Origin: a virus
Direction: 5' to 3' (one strand)
Length of the DNA stretch: 39,289 nucleotides
IMG/VR virus record: IMGVR_UViG_3300017706_001243
Coordinates: 1-39,289 of that record
Part shown: one piece after another, positions 1 through 6,951 of the stretch
Layout of the letters: every line of letters starts with the position of its first letter
Position numbering within the stretch: position 1 is the stretch's first letter
Notes under the pieces: generated by a model
Databases searched by the model: none
Seen by the model: only the letters and a program-made list of their open reading frames with translations
What the model was told of the DNA's origin: nothing
Made by a program: the position numbers and the translations under genes

Positions 1-66
1 AGTCTGAAACCAGATTAAGGTCTGACCTACTAAAAAACATGCAATTCCTAATATTAGGCCTCTCAA
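1..66 (-). CDS. Small membrane protein, N-terminal part only (runs off the left edge)
   Basis: The minus-strand reading frame begins at a TTG codon at 64-66, overlapping the RNase HII stop codon as TTGA, and stays open to the window edge for 22 codons. The peptide has one basic residue followed by a hydrophobic stretch (GLILGIACFLVG) and then QTLIWFQT, which looks like a single transmembrane helix of a short phage membrane protein. The TTG start is chosen because the overlap resembles the GTGA coupling at dnaJ and because no ATG lies nearby in this frame. The function is unknown, and both the start and the gene itself are uncertain because only the first residues are visible. Confidence 0.4.
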   Translation of the reverse strand, partial: MRGLILGIACFLVGQTLIWFQT

Positions 67-689
67 AATAATTGACTTGTAGTGGTTAATAAATGTGAGA
101 TGAATGAATCTCTGTGATGTTCTGTTGGTCCTGCTTCTTTAATTGCAGTAATATGTTGTTTTGTACCATAGCCTTTGTTAGAACCCCAACCATATACATT
201 ACCACCTTCTAGGCTTCGCATATAATTATCTCTTTCTGTTTTAGCTAAGATACTAGCAGCCGCGATACTTGTGTAGATATTATCTCCACCAACTACAGTT
301 TCAAAAGGTTTACCGTCAAAACCGTGGAATTGATCTCCATCAATTAGAACGAAGTCAAAATCTTGTTCTTTTGCAGTAGCCTCAAGAGCCCTTCTCATGC
401 CTTCTAAGGTAGCCTTTAAAATGTTAGTGTTTTCTATTTGCTCTACATCGATATGTTGAATGGAGTATGCTAAACAGTTATCTAAGACTAGTTGGCGTGC
501 TGCAACCCTCTCATCTTCTTTCAGGATCTTAGAATCTTTAATAAGTTCATGTTGGAATCCGTAAGGCATAATACATGCCGCTACAGTTACTGGTCCTGCG
601 AGTGCGCCTCTACCAGCTTCATCTACACCCACCTCAATAGTTTGAGGATTACCAGTGTGACTGTGCTTTAATAAAATGATTTTAGACAT
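63..689 (-). CDS. rnhB: Ribonuclease HII
   Basis: This 208-residue protein should cleave the RNA strand of RNA-DNA hybrids, for example primers or misincorporated ribonucleotides during phage DNA replication. The N-terminal motif GVDEAGRGALAGPV (from about residue 21) carries the first two catalytic acidic residues, D23 and E24. A later LIDGDQF segment supplies a third acidic residue, and the conserved ASILAKTERD block follows. The length matches bacterial RNase HII of about 200 residues. T4 itself uses an unrelated flap-type RNase H, so a type II enzyme is a different solution to the same need. The gene follows the GNAT gene by 26 bp and is probably cotranscribed with it. Confidence 0.93.
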   Translation of the reverse strand: MSKIILLKHSHTGNPQTIEVGVDEAGRGALAGPVTVAACIMPYGFQHELIKDSKILKEDERVAARQLVLDNCLAYSIQHIDVEQIENTNILKATLEGMRRALEATAKEQDFDFVLIDGDQFHGFDGKPFETVVGGDNIYTSIAAASILAKTERDNYMRSLEGGNVYGWGSNKGYGTKQHITAIKEAGPTEHHRDSFISHLLTTTSQLF

Positions 690-715
690 AGGTAAACTTG
701 TTTAACAGTTATACC

Positions 716-1195
716 TTAAAAGAGTCCTTTGTTTCTAGCTTTTGGTCCTAGTTCTACAGGTCTATCCCATCTCATTTGTACTTCATTCTGATAGAAGTCA
801 CATTTTTTATAGAAGTCTATATTCTCTTCAGCACAATTAAGTATTACTTTGTAACACCCACGCTCTATTGCTATGTCTTTTAATTTTTCAACTAACATTG
901 TGCCAATACCTCTCGAGCCAGCAAATTTAGATACTGCCACATCTTCGATTAAGCCAACTCTATTGCCACCTCTTAAAAGTTTATTAATAATAATAATTGA
1001 AGCCGCTCCTACTACGTAGCCATTTTGCTCAACTACATAATATACAATATCTTTATTATCTAGAATATTCCACCATTGTCTAGTCGATGGCGTAGTTATA
1101 CCCTTAAATGCTTGAGTGTAAATATCGCAAATACTTTCAAGGTCATCGTATGTGGCCTTTCTAAGTTTTACTTTATGTTGTTCTGGATTTTCCAT
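716..1195 (-). CDS. GNAT-family N-acetyltransferase
   Basis: This 159-residue protein has the GNAT layout. It has an N-terminal LRKATYDDLESICDIY segment, a central beta-strand and the acetyl-CoA pyrophosphate-binding region near SRGIGTMLVEKL, which matches the R/Q-x-x-G-x-G/A signature. The late motif NCAEENIDFYKKCDFYQ is typical of the RimI-like branch. It probably transfers an acetyl group from acetyl-CoA to a protein N-terminus, lysine or small amine, but the substrate cannot be read from sequence. Its start overlaps the end of the PhoH gene by 28 bp, so the two are likely translated from one message. A role in modifying host proteins is possible but only a guess. Confidence 0.85.
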   Translation of the reverse strand: MENPEQHKVKLRKATYDDLESICDIYTQAFKGITTPSTRQWWNILDNKDIVYYVVEQNGYVVGAASIIIINKLLRGGNRVGLIEDVAVSKFAGSRGIGTMLVEKLKDIAIERGCYKVILNCAEENIDFYKKCDFYQNEVQMRWDRPVELGPKARNKGLF

Positions 1196-1851
1196 TTGTC
1201 GTAGCGGACTACAACCTCCTGTAATATTTTAGCCCTAACAATATCTTTCTCTGTAAAGATGTGAGTACCTACTCCTTTTACATCTTGTATAAGTTCAATA
1301 AAATCAGGTAGGCTAACTTGCGATGCTTGGATGTCTGCTTGACTGACATCTCCAGTAACTACAACTTTACTATCCTTTCCCATTCTGGTTACGAATAGCA
1401 TTAGTTGTTTAAAGTTAGCGTTTTGAGCTTCATCTAAAACCATAAGTGCATCATCAAAAGTATCACCTCTCATATATGCTAATGGTTCAAATCTAATTAT
1501 CTTTTTTTCAAATAGAGTCTCAGTCAATTCATGACCGATAATTTTAACTAGATTGGATTTGTATGATTTCATATATGGATCGACTTTATCTTCAATCCCG
1601 CCTGGTAAATGACCAAGCTTTTCTCCAGCTTCTTGGATTGGCTTACATAATATGATTTCTTTAATCTCTTTATTCTGCAACATTTGTAAAGCACTGTAAC
1701 ATGCTGTAAATGTTTTCGAGGTTCCTGCAGGTCCATAGCAAAATGTTATATCATTTTTAGCTATTGTTTGTACATAGTCACGTTGTCCGTTTCTAAGTCT
1801 TATTTGTTTAATACCTGCAGCGATCGATGCTGCTCTAGAGGTTCTTGCCAT
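1168..1851 (-). CDS. phoH: PhoH-like ATPase
   Basis: This 227-residue protein is a single PhoH domain: a P-loop ATPase related to the helicase superfamily and very common in marine phages. Walker A is GPAGTSKT at residues 40-47, with Ser at the position usually held by Gly. Walker B is LMVLDEAQN with D140 and E141, and the VTGDVSQAD segment downstream is the usual third motif. In bacteria PhoH is phosphate-starvation induced and linked to RNA metabolism, but its phage role is not established. The full length agrees with phage PhoH proteins. It lies just downstream of a small EEYEKC-family gene (14-bp gap) and overlaps the acetyltransferase gene. Confidence 0.93.
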   Translation of the reverse strand: MARTSRAASIAAGIKQIRLRNGQRDYVQTIAKNDITFCYGPAGTSKTFTACYSALQMLQNKEIKEIILCKPIQEAGEKLGHLPGGIEDKVDPYMKSYKSNLVKIIGHELTETLFEKKIIRFEPLAYMRGDTFDDALMVLDEAQNANFKQLMLFVTRMGKDSKVVVTGDVSQADIQASQVSLPDFIELIQDVKGVGTHIFTEKDIVRAKILQEVVVRYDKWKIQNNIK

Positions 1852-1864
1852 AGTTTATTTATTT

Positions 1865-2125
1865 TTAGTCCCCGGCCATCAGTACAAGCTCTTTTAATTT
1901 AAGTAGCTTATTACACTTTTCATACTCTTCCAGTGTTTCAAAATATCTAATCATTAAATCAACAAACTTTGAACGCTGTCCGATGCCATGAGGAATTTCA
2001 ATTAATTTATCTTCATCCTTAAATGCTACAAACCTATTTACCGTCTTGGTAAAGTTCCTTGTAATTTGATAATAGCTAGCTCTCATTAGGCTATCTTTAT
2101 CTGAACTTGAAATAAATCCGCTCAT
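1865..2125 (-). CDS. Small protein of the EEYEKC family (copy 1)
   Basis: I do not recognise a characterised family for this 86-residue protein. Its C-terminal third contains the motif RYFETLEEYEKCNKLLKL, which closely matches segments in three other small proteins of this window (2416-2709, 5969-6265 and 33990-34298). The motif is a predicted amphipathic helix and resembles the UVR motif of UvrB, ClpC and McsA (D/E-Y-E-x-A/C-x-x-L-R/K). The N-terminal part is unrelated to the other copies. It precedes PhoH by 14 bp, and a TATATAAG-type sequence lies about 25 bp upstream of its start. A protein-protein adaptor role is a guess. Confidence 0.75.
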   Translation of the reverse strand: MSGFISSSDKDSLMRASYYQITRNFTKTVNRFVAFKDEDKLIEIPHGIGQRSKFVDLMIRYFETLEEYEKCNKLLKLKELVLMAGD

Positions 2126-2150
2126 AGCTTTTATTATTCTTTTTCTGATA

Positions 2151-2161
2151 ACTTATATATT
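2151..2161 (-). promoter_or_regulatory. Candidate promoter element (AATATATAAGT)
   Basis: On the minus strand the sequence reads AATATATAAGT, about 25 bp upstream of the start of the small gene ending at 2125. An almost identical element lies at 2729-2740 ahead of a related gene. It resembles a T4 late-type TATA box. The interval 2126-2224 contains no convincing gene. Confidence 0.35.
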
Positions 2162-2224
2162 TGTGAAGACTTGCACACATTACGATATGTAGTGCTAAAA
2201 TTATTAGTATATTAAAATACTTTG

Positions 2225-2422
2225 TTAATCTTGGTTTTCAGAATCAGACTTCTTTTGAAGATATACCGCTTTTTGCTTTTGAAGTCTCTTTTTTGCTGAA
2301 GGTTTAGTAAAGTGCTTACCGTCTCTAAGTTTTTTAAGTTGCTTAGTTTTGATTACTTTAGTCTTTAATTTTCTTAAAGCCTTTTCTATGTTTACTTTCT
2401 TTTCTAACTTTACTATTAGCAT
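2225..2422 (-). CDS. rpsU: Ribosomal protein bS21 homologue
   Basis: This 65-residue basic protein matches bS21 along its whole length. It begins MLIVKLEKKVNIEKALRKLK like cellular bS21, continues with a lysine-rich helix, and contains the conserved HFTKPSAKKRLQKQKAVYLQ block. bS21 sits on the 30S platform near the 3' end of 16S rRNA. In Flavobacteriia, bS21 together with bS6 and bS18 sequesters the anti-Shine-Dalgarno sequence, so a phage copy could replace the host subunit and bias initiation toward phage messages. That consequence is inferred. Its ATG overlaps the end of the preceding gene (ATGCTAA), and upstream bases are A-rich with no Shine-Dalgarno sequence. Confidence 0.88.
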   Translation of the reverse strand: MLIVKLEKKVNIEKALRKLKTKVIKTKQLKKLRDGKHFTKPSAKKRLQKQKAVYLQKKSDSENQD

Positions 2423-2709
2423 ATATTACTTTTTTGTTCAGGATCTATTAAATTGATACTCTGTTTCATCTTAATTAATTTAGCACATTTTTCATAAGAT
2501 TCTTGCGATTCGTAATATTCTAACATATCTTCTAAGATTTCAAACTTACGCTCTTTAGGCATGTCAGATAATAAAACGTATGCTGGATGTTCCATCATAG
2601 CATTGTAAAGAACCGTAAAAAACATAGACTTATTATTTACGAGCAAACCTTCTATTGCTGCATAAAAATCTTTTTTATTTCGTCTATTATTATTTCTAAA
2701 TGTTTCCAT
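2416..2709 (-). CDS. Small protein of the EEYEKC family (copy 2)
   Basis: This 97-residue protein of unknown function carries the segment EYYESQESYEKCAKLIKM near its C-terminus, clearly related to the other three copies in the window. The N-terminus is basic and Asn-rich (FRNNNRRNKKDF), followed by a helical region. It lies between dnaJ and rpsU. Its start overlaps the end of dnaJ by 14 bp and its stop overlaps the rpsU start by 7 bp, which implies translational coupling. A separate TATA-like element at 2729-2740 could allow expression independent of dnaJ. Confidence 0.78.
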   Translation of the reverse strand: METFRNNNRRNKKDFYAAIEGLLVNNKSMFFTVLYNAMMEHPAYVLLSDMPKERKFEILEDMLEYYESQESYEKCAKLIKMKQSINLIDPEQKSNIC

Positions 2710-3517
2710 TATGTATTTTATGTACTTTACTTATATATTCGAGTTGTTCCTCGTTTAAGTCAGGGTAGCTAGGATTTAATTTTAGCATTAAATTACCGCG
2801 TATTCCAGATTGATAATCTGGCCATCCTTTATTTTTAAGTCTTAGTACTTTTCCAGGTTGGCTATGTTTAGGAATCATAACCGCAAGAGGACCATCTAAA
2901 CTATTGATAGTTATCTTTGTACCTTTCATAATGTCAAACCATGGCAGGCTATATTCTCGCCATATATTGTTTTTTTCATCTATTATATTCTCAACATTTA
3001 GTTCTACTGAAATCTCTATAATAACATTACCACTAGGCAATTGAGAATTAAATGGATGTGGGCTACCTTTTCCATGCACAACTAGCCTCTGTCCAGTTTT
3101 AGCGCCTGGCTTAAGATGGATTGTAATATGTTCACCGTTTACGTTAAAGTTCTTTGTAACACCGTAGAACGCTTCACTAAAAGAAATGTGTAATTGTACT
3201 CTTATATCGTTACCCTTAGACTGCTGTTGTTGAAATGGACCACCATTGCCACGAAAGAATTGATTGAATAGATCTGAAAAGTTTCCATCCATTCCACCCA
3301 TATTATTAAAATTGGCAAATGGATTTTCTTGTACAGTATCATATTGTTGGCGCTTTGTTTCATCACCAACTACGTTATATGCATCTGCAATTTCTTTAAA
3401 CTTATCTTCGTTACCACCTTTATCAGGGTGGTGTTGCATACTAAGTTTTCTATAAGCTTTCTTTATTTCTGCTTGAGTTGCCGATTTATCTACACCTAAG
3501 GTTTGGTAGTGGCTCAC
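2696..3517 (-). CDS. dnaJ: DnaJ/CbpA-like J-domain co-chaperone (GTG start)
   Basis: This 273-residue protein has an N-terminal J domain (residues about 3-60) with the HPD motif at H30-P31-D32, which stimulates DnaK ATPase activity. A Gly/Phe/Asn-rich linker follows (PFANFNNMGG onward), then two DnaJ C-terminal substrate-binding domains from about residue 105. The Cys-rich zinc finger of class A DnaJ is absent, so this is a CbpA-like class B protein, somewhat shorter than the cellular form. The start codon is GTG, overlapping the stop of the upstream small gene as GTGA. It probably recruits host DnaK for virion assembly or replication-complex remodelling, which is inferred from family knowledge. 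Confidence 0.92.
   Translation of the reverse strand: MSHYQTLGVDKSATQAEIKKAYRKLSMQHHPDKGGNEDKFKEIADAYNVVGDETKRQQYDTVQENPFANFNNMGGMDGNFSDLFNQFFRGNGGPFQQQQSKGNDIRVQLHISFSEAFYGVTKNFNVNGEHITIHLKPGAKTGQRLVVHGKGSPHPFNSQLPSGNVIIEISVELNVENIIDEKNNIWREYSLPWFDIMKGTKITINSLDGPLAVMIPKHSQPGKVLRLKNKGWPDYQSGIRGNLMLKLNPSYPDLNEEQLEYISKVHKIHNGNI
2729..2740 (-). promoter_or_regulatory. Candidate promoter element (GAATATATAAGT)
   Basis: The minus strand reads GAATATATAAGT about 20 bp upstream of the start at 2709 and inside the end of dnaJ. It matches the element at 2151-2161, which precedes another member of the same small-protein family. This is a sequence resemblance only. Confidence 0.3.
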
Positions 3518-3675
3518 TCAATTTCAGTTTTAGAGTTTCTTATTTCACGAACTTGTAAAGACTCTAATTTAGCTTTACGTTTCTCAGCTACAGTCTCTCG
3601 CTTGTTCGATGCTTCCATTGCGTCAGCAATTCTTTTAAGTTGTTTTGCTATATCTTTAGCTATCTTGTCGTCCAT
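3514..3675 (-). CDS. Small charged helical protein, 53 residues
   Basis: An ATG at 3673-3675 opens a 53-codon frame (MDDKIAKDIAKQLKRIADAM...) that ends in TGA overlapping the dnaJ GTG start by 4 bp. The protein is almost entirely charged and helical, with Lys/Arg/Glu-rich heptads in the second half (KRETVAEKRKAKLESLQV), which suggests a coiled coil. It overlaps the end of the upstream gene by 20 bp. The tight coupling on both sides and the absence of another gene in this interval support it being real. I do not recognise its function. Confidence 0.7.
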   Translation of the reverse strand: MDDKIAKDIAKQLKRIADAMEASNKRETVAEKRKAKLESLQVREIRNSKTEIE

Positions 3676-3928
3676 GTCTATTCTTAATTAAGTCTGACTT
3701 ACCATTTTGGAAATCTTGATAAGGCATTGACTTATCCTTCTCTCCTTTATGCGGGCCATTTACCATTATAGTATCTTTATATGGATTTGTTTCACCTGAG
3801 TGACCTGTCTCCTTTGCTTTACGACTCATCCATGCATGTAAATCTTCTACACTACCTTGGAATTGTCTTGACCTTTCTAGATCTGGATTATCACTAGCGA
3901 AGTCTTCAAATAGTTTTATATACTTCAT
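3656..3928 (-). CDS. Unknown small protein with a T4-like capsid-targeting-type N-terminus
   Basis: This 90-residue, hydrophilic protein begins MKYIKLFEDFASDNPD. The first dozen residues resemble the short amphipathic leader (M-K-x-x-x-x-F-x-x-F) seen on T4 internal head proteins and on two neighbouring proteins here. No clear cleavage site of the T4 prohead protease type (L/I-x-E before A/G) is visible. The rest is rich in Gly, Asp, Lys and Ser and looks disordered. It follows the AAA+ ATPase gene by 4 bp. The function is unknown. Confidence 0.65.
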   Translation of the reverse strand: MKYIKLFEDFASDNPDLERSRQFQGSVEDLHAWMSRKAKETGHSGETNPYKDTIMVNGPHKGEKDKSMPYQDFQNGKSDLIKNRHGRQDS

Positions 3929-3932
3929 AGTC

Positions 3933-5294
3933 TTATAGGTATCTTTCAGCCATACGCTTCCAGTTAGGAAGGCCTGCCATTTTAAATCCTGCAGCTTTTA
4001 CAAATGTTCTCATTGATACATCTTTTGCCTGCTTCATGAATTCATATATTTCCTCTTTATCTTTCATCGCCATATCAGTAGGTTCTAAGTGAGGTAATAA
4101 CTTTTTCATTCTTTCCATAAGAGTTGAATCATCAGGATTAACATCGATTAAGATCGATCTAGATCTGATTGCTCCATCTGGATCTGCTTTATCTTTTTGT
4201 AGGTTAGAGATAAAAATAACTCTACCTGCAAATTCAAATGAGTTAGGTACAACACCTGCTTCTAATAAGTTAAACTCTTCTTCTGGAGTTACATCTTTAG
4301 GATCGTAAACTGCTTTTGTTTTCTTTAGGTATGAAATCTTTCTGATAGCTTTTGTATCTAACGCAGCCTTCATTAAGTTTCTACCATTCTCATCTCTAAA
4401 TACTGCATCACAATCATCAAATACTAAAGTACCATTTCTATATTGATAGAACTTTTTGTACATCATAATTACAGATGCCGCACCAGAAACTAAAACATAG
4501 TCTTGGTCTTCTACTAGACCTTCATCTTTAAGTGCTCTTTCAACATTGTAAGTTTTACCAGTACCAGCTCTACCAGATATGAATAAAGAATTGAAAGCAC
4601 CTGCACCAACTCTTCTTGAGATCTGGTAAATGTCTTCCATTGTTTCTTCTAAGTATTTTACTTTGTCATTAAGTGTTGCATCATTCTGCGCAACAGCAGG
4701 AGAATCAACTGGTTTTACACTAACACCTTTCTTAATTCTAGAAATTTGTCTATAAGGTACTTCTAATGCTAATGCAATAGATCTTACTGAATCGCCAGCA
4801 CCTAGTTTATCATTTACTTCTTTTAATTCTGCAGTTGATAGGGCTCTTGTTTTAGCCTCGTTAACTTCTAAAGACTCAGCAATAACTTCTGAATAATAAT
4901 CTTTCTCGTTGACTAGTTTAACAAACTCATGTAGTAATTTAATTACTGGAATCTTGTGAGTACCTGCTTCTAAACTAAAATCAGCAACTGGGTTTTCAGC
5001 ATTAGAAAAATATTGTAATGAACCGATAATTCCAGCAGCACCAGATGTATTCTCTGAAACTCTAAAAGCCTCTTTACCTTTAGCAGAGTAAAACATTACT
5101 CCAACATTATCTTGCCCATCAATATTTGCTGTATGTGCAAATGGGAATTTTAAAAACTTTAAACCAGTTTTCTTATTGACAAATTTAGCTACAATATCAG
5201 CAGCTCTTGATAGTGCTGGTTTTACATATTCTACTTTAGCAGCGAAAGCATTAGCCTCGTTAACAAATTCTGATAAATTAGGAATTCTATTCAT
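3933..5294 (-). CDS. AAA+ ATPase with internal helix-turn-helix-like segment
   Basis: This is a 453-residue protein. The N-terminus (MNRIPNLSEFVNEA) looks like a capsid-targeting leader with a possible V-N-E/A cleavage site after E13. Residues about 20-145 form an unrecognised domain. Residues about 165-190 (GDSVRSIALALEVPYRQISRIKKG) resemble a helix-turn-helix. The C-terminal half is an AAA+ module with Walker A GRAGTGKT (241-248), Walker B LVFDDCD (290-296), sensor 1 RVIFISNL and an arginine-rich AIRSRS segment. It probably uses ATP to remodel or load a nucleoprotein complex. The target is unknown. It lies 11 bp downstream of another unknown gene whose product has a similar N-terminus. Confidence 0.8.
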   Translation of the reverse strand: MNRIPNLSEFVNEANAFAAKVEYVKPALSRAADIVAKFVNKKTGLKFLKFPFAHTANIDGQDNVGVMFYSAKGKEAFRVSENTSGAAGIIGSLQYFSNAENPVADFSLEAGTHKIPVIKLLHEFVKLVNEKDYYSEVIAESLEVNEAKTRALSTAELKEVNDKLGAGDSVRSIALALEVPYRQISRIKKGVSVKPVDSPAVAQNDATLNDKVKYLEETMEDIYQISRRVGAGAFNSLFISGRAGTGKTYNVERALKDEGLVEDQDYVLVSGAASVIMMYKKFYQYRNGTLVFDDCDAVFRDENGRNLMKAALDTKAIRKISYLKKTKAVYDPKDVTPEEEFNLLEAGVVPNSFEFAGRVIFISNLQKDKADPDGAIRSRSILIDVNPDDSTLMERMKKLLPHLEPTDMAMKDKEEIYEFMKQAKDVSMRTFVKAAGFKMAGLPNWKRMAERYL

Positions 5295-5305
5295 GTTCTT
5301 CTATT

Positions 5306-5848
5306 TTAATTTGGAAACACCTGATCTACTTGAGGTTTAAGCTCTTTAGATTTAAAGTGTTTTACTATTTCTTTTTTAGCCTGTCTCTTTTCATTGTTAG
5401 ACAGATTTTTATATGCGTCTTGAATCCACTTGTTATTTTGAGTAGCTCTCTTCCATTGTCTACCATCATCAATATACTGTGCATAAAAGTCATAAGATTT
5501 AAAATACTTTAAGAACGTCTCTAGCTTTGACATAAAGTCTTCTTCTAGTTTATTCTTTAATTCTTGGTATCTCATCTTCTTTTTATTAAAGTAGTACTCC
5601 CATCCTTCAGGTTGCATTCTATATGCAGACGTTTTATACATGTGAATGTAATCACCTGACTCTAACTCTACAAAGAATTTAATACCTTTATCTGCAGACT
5701 GATCGTCAATAGATTTTATCATATCTTCTTTAGGTAGTAGTCTACCAAGACAGAACTCTACGTCTTCTCTCATTTCTACTGGAGAACCCCAGTTTCTTTT
5801 GAAATCTGAGTATGCCTGATACTTTTCTAATGTCAAAATATACTTCAT
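5306..5848 (-). CDS. Hypothetical protein, 180 residues
   Basis: I do not recognise this protein. It begins MKYILTLEKYQAYSDF, loosely like the leaders of its neighbours, and is rich in aromatic and charged residues. A middle segment (KMRYQELKNKLEEDFMSKLETFL) is predicted to be a long helix. A promoter-like GATATATAATC stands only 1-2 bp before the ATG, and an intrinsic terminator lies just upstream at 5878-5914, so this gene probably begins its own transcription unit that continues into the AAA+ ATPase gene. Confidence 0.7.
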   Translation of the reverse strand: MKYILTLEKYQAYSDFKRNWGSPVEMREDVEFCLGRLLPKEDMIKSIDDQSADKGIKFFVELESGDYIHMYKTSAYRMQPEGWEYYFNKKKMRYQELKNKLEEDFMSKLETFLKYFKSYDFYAQYIDDGRQWKRATQNNKWIQDAYKNLSNNEKRQAKKEIVKHFKSKELKPQVDQVFPN

Positions 5849-5849
5849 A

Positions 5850-5860
5850 GATTATATATC
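5850..5860 (-). promoter_or_regulatory. Candidate promoter directly abutting the start codon (GATATATAATC)
   Basis: The minus strand reads GATATATAATC, then T, then the ATG at 5846-5848. The same string precedes the gene starting at 9077. If it works as a -10 or T4-late-type element, transcription would begin at or near the start codon, giving a leaderless or near-leaderless message. Confidence 0.45.
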
Positions 5861-5877
5861 ATCATAATATTTTCAAT

Positions 5878-5914
5878 AAAAAAACCCGCGAAAACACTAG
5901 GTCTTCGACGGGTT
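5878..5914 (-). terminator. Intrinsic terminator
   Basis: On the minus strand, AACCCGTCGAA pairs with TTCGCGGGTT across a loop of about 11 bases, with a single bulge, and is followed by a run of seven T residues. It separates the upstream unit (hsp20 and small genes) from the transcription unit starting at 5848. Confidence 0.85.
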
Positions 5915-5952
5915 CATTTCGGGGGCCCGCACTTCCGTTAAGTGGATGTGCG
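5878..5952 (-). ncRNA. Candidate small structured RNA between promoter-like element and terminator
   Basis: Between the promoter-like AGATATATAATAG at 5954-5965 and the terminator at 5878-5914 lies a GC-rich segment that stands out in this AT-rich genome. It can form CGCAC/GTGCG (5928-5932 with 5948-5952) or an alternative CACTT/AAGTG hairpin, followed by the palindrome GGGCCC at 5923-5928. No reading frame of note is present. A transcript of about 75 nt ending at the terminator would be a compact structured RNA. It may instead be only a processed 3' end of the upstream message. Confidence 0.4.
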
Positions 5953-5953
5953 T

Positions 5954-5965
5954 CTATTATATATC
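5954..5965 (-). promoter_or_regulatory. Candidate promoter (AGATATATAATAG)
   Basis: The element lies immediately after the stop codon of the gene ending at 5969, and its minus-strand sequence matches the GATATATAAT element seen before several genes here. There is no coding sequence between it and the terminator at 5878-5914, which is why a small RNA is considered. Confidence 0.4.
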
Positions 5966-5968
5966 TTT

Positions 5969-6265
5969 TTAAACGCTAACTAATATCTCTTCGATCTTTT
6001 CTAGCTCGTTTTGAAGCACTTGACACTTCTCATATTCCTCTAGGTCAATGAAGTGTTTTGTCATATAAATTAGTGTTTCTTTTAGCCCAGTTAGCTCTGT
6101 TTGAGTCATTTCTCGTAGATGCCAAGCACTTAATCCATTCTTTACAATGTTTTGATAATTGTGCTCGATAGCTTCGAGAATCATTTTTTCACGATAGTTT
6201 TCTAGTTTGTTTTCAAACTCTGGATCGTTTAAGTAATCGTCTATATTAAATCCGTCTTTATTCAT
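5969..6265 (-). CDS. Small protein of the EEYEKC family (copy 3)
   Basis: This 98-residue, mostly helical, acidic protein has the C-terminal segment KHFIDLEEYEKCQVLQNELEKI, which matches the motif of three other small proteins in the window. The N-terminus is different (MNKDGFNIDDYLNDPEFENK). Its start overlaps the stop of the 46-residue gene upstream as TAATG. The family is unknown. The motif looks like a UVR-type helix, which in ClpC and McsA mediates protein contacts, so an adaptor role is conceivable but unproven. Confidence 0.78.
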   Translation of the reverse strand: MNKDGFNIDDYLNDPEFENKLENYREKMILEAIEHNYQNIVKNGLSAWHLREMTQTELTGLKETLIYMTKHFIDLEEYEKCQVLQNELEKIEEILVSV

Positions 6266-6405
6266 TATCCGAATATTTTTCTAAGTACGTTAGTAGCTTG
6301 AGCGTCAGTCTTTGCATTTTCATACACAAAGTCTACTACTCTTGATTGTGAATAGCCGGCGAAGTAGTGATATTTAGCTTCTTCTAATAGATTTTTTGTT
6401 GACAT
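6265..6405 (-). CDS. Small protein, 46 residues
   Basis: An ATG at 6403-6405 opens a 46-codon frame (MSTKNLLEEAKYHYFAGYSQ... ending NVLRKIFG) whose TAA stop overlaps the ATG of the next gene by one base (TAATG). The composition is that of a soluble, helical protein. Its position fills an otherwise empty interval between hsp20 and the EEYEKC gene, and the coupled junction strongly suggests it is translated. The function is unknown. Confidence 0.72.
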   Translation of the reverse strand: MSTKNLLEEAKYHYFAGYSQSRVVDFVYENAKTDAQATNVLRKIFG

Positions 6406-6496
6406 AGTTTGTATTGTTTTTAATTACAGTACTAATATACGAAAAATATCTGACATAAAAAAATATTTCGGCAACTATTTTGAAGAAATCTCTATC

Positions 6497-6871
6497 TTAT
6501 TTGATAGAGATTGTCTTCTTGTTATTAGATGTCTTAAAGCTAAGTTTTAAGATACCATCTTTCATTGTAGCATAAAGTGAATCCATATCTGTTTCATTTG
6601 GAAATCTAAATTGCTTAGTAAAAGATTTTGCAAAGCCATCTTCTTTCTCTTCAGCAGAGATAGTTAAGATTTGACCTTCAGCTTCAATGTTAATATCCTT
6701 CTTGCTAAAACCTGGTAGGCTAACCATTAAAGAATCTTCACCTACTTTATAGTCTGGTCCAGTAATTCCTAATGTGTCCCAATCTTTTCTAGCAGTTGGA
6801 AAGTTAAAGAATGAATCAAATGCGTCGTGAAATGATCCGTTGTTTAGTTTTGATAAATTTGTTAAATACAT
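6497..6871 (-). CDS. hsp20: Small heat shock protein Hsp20 (alpha-crystallin family)
   Basis: The 124-residue protein contains an alpha-crystallin domain (residues about 36-115) with the diagnostic SLPGFSKKDINIEAEGQ segment and a late GILKLSF strand. It ends in KTISIK, whose I-S-I fits the I-x-I oligomerisation motif. Small heat shock proteins bind unfolding proteins without ATP, and homologues are common in T4-like marine phages. I chose the ATG at 6871 (MYLTNLSKLN). An in-frame ATG at 6913 would add 14 non-conserved residues that include a hairpin-forming segment. The upstream region to 6990 holds inverted repeats that may be regulatory. Confidence 0.92.
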   Translation of the reverse strand: MYLTNLSKLNNGSFHDAFDSFFNFPTARKDWDTLGITGPDYKVGEDSLMVSLPGFSKKDINIEAEGQILTISAEEKEDGFAKSFTKQFRFPNETDMDSLYATMKDGILKLSFKTSNNKKTISIK

Positions 6872-6898
6872 AATTTTAATGTTTTGTTTTAAATTATT

Positions 6899-6914
6899 TG
6901 TGCGTTCGTGCACA
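6899..6914 (-). promoter_or_regulatory. Hairpin in the hsp20 leader
   Basis: TGTGC and GCACA flank a six-base loop, forming a short inverted repeat 28-43 bases upstream of the chosen hsp20 ATG. Small heat shock genes often have structured leaders that sense temperature, but this stem is short and does not obviously cover the start codon. Confidence 0.25.
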
Positions 6915-6951
6915 GTACTTATAGTGAAAGAACTATGCCAAAGCTGTTTTT

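Noticed and set aside
2126-2200. A 27-codon frame upstream of the gene ending at 1865
   Set aside because: It overlaps the next gene's start out of frame, contains the promoter-like TATATAAG, and shows no sign of selection or coupled start.
5878-5952. A tRNA in the structured GC-rich interval
   Set aside because: No cloverleaf can be drawn: no T-loop GTTCGA-type sequence with matching acceptor ends was found, and the downstream stem is a terminator.
6871-6913. Longer start for hsp20 at 6913
   Set aside because: The extra 14 residues are not typical of Hsp20 and are encoded across an inverted repeat. MYLTNLSK at 6871 fits the family better, although this is not certain.
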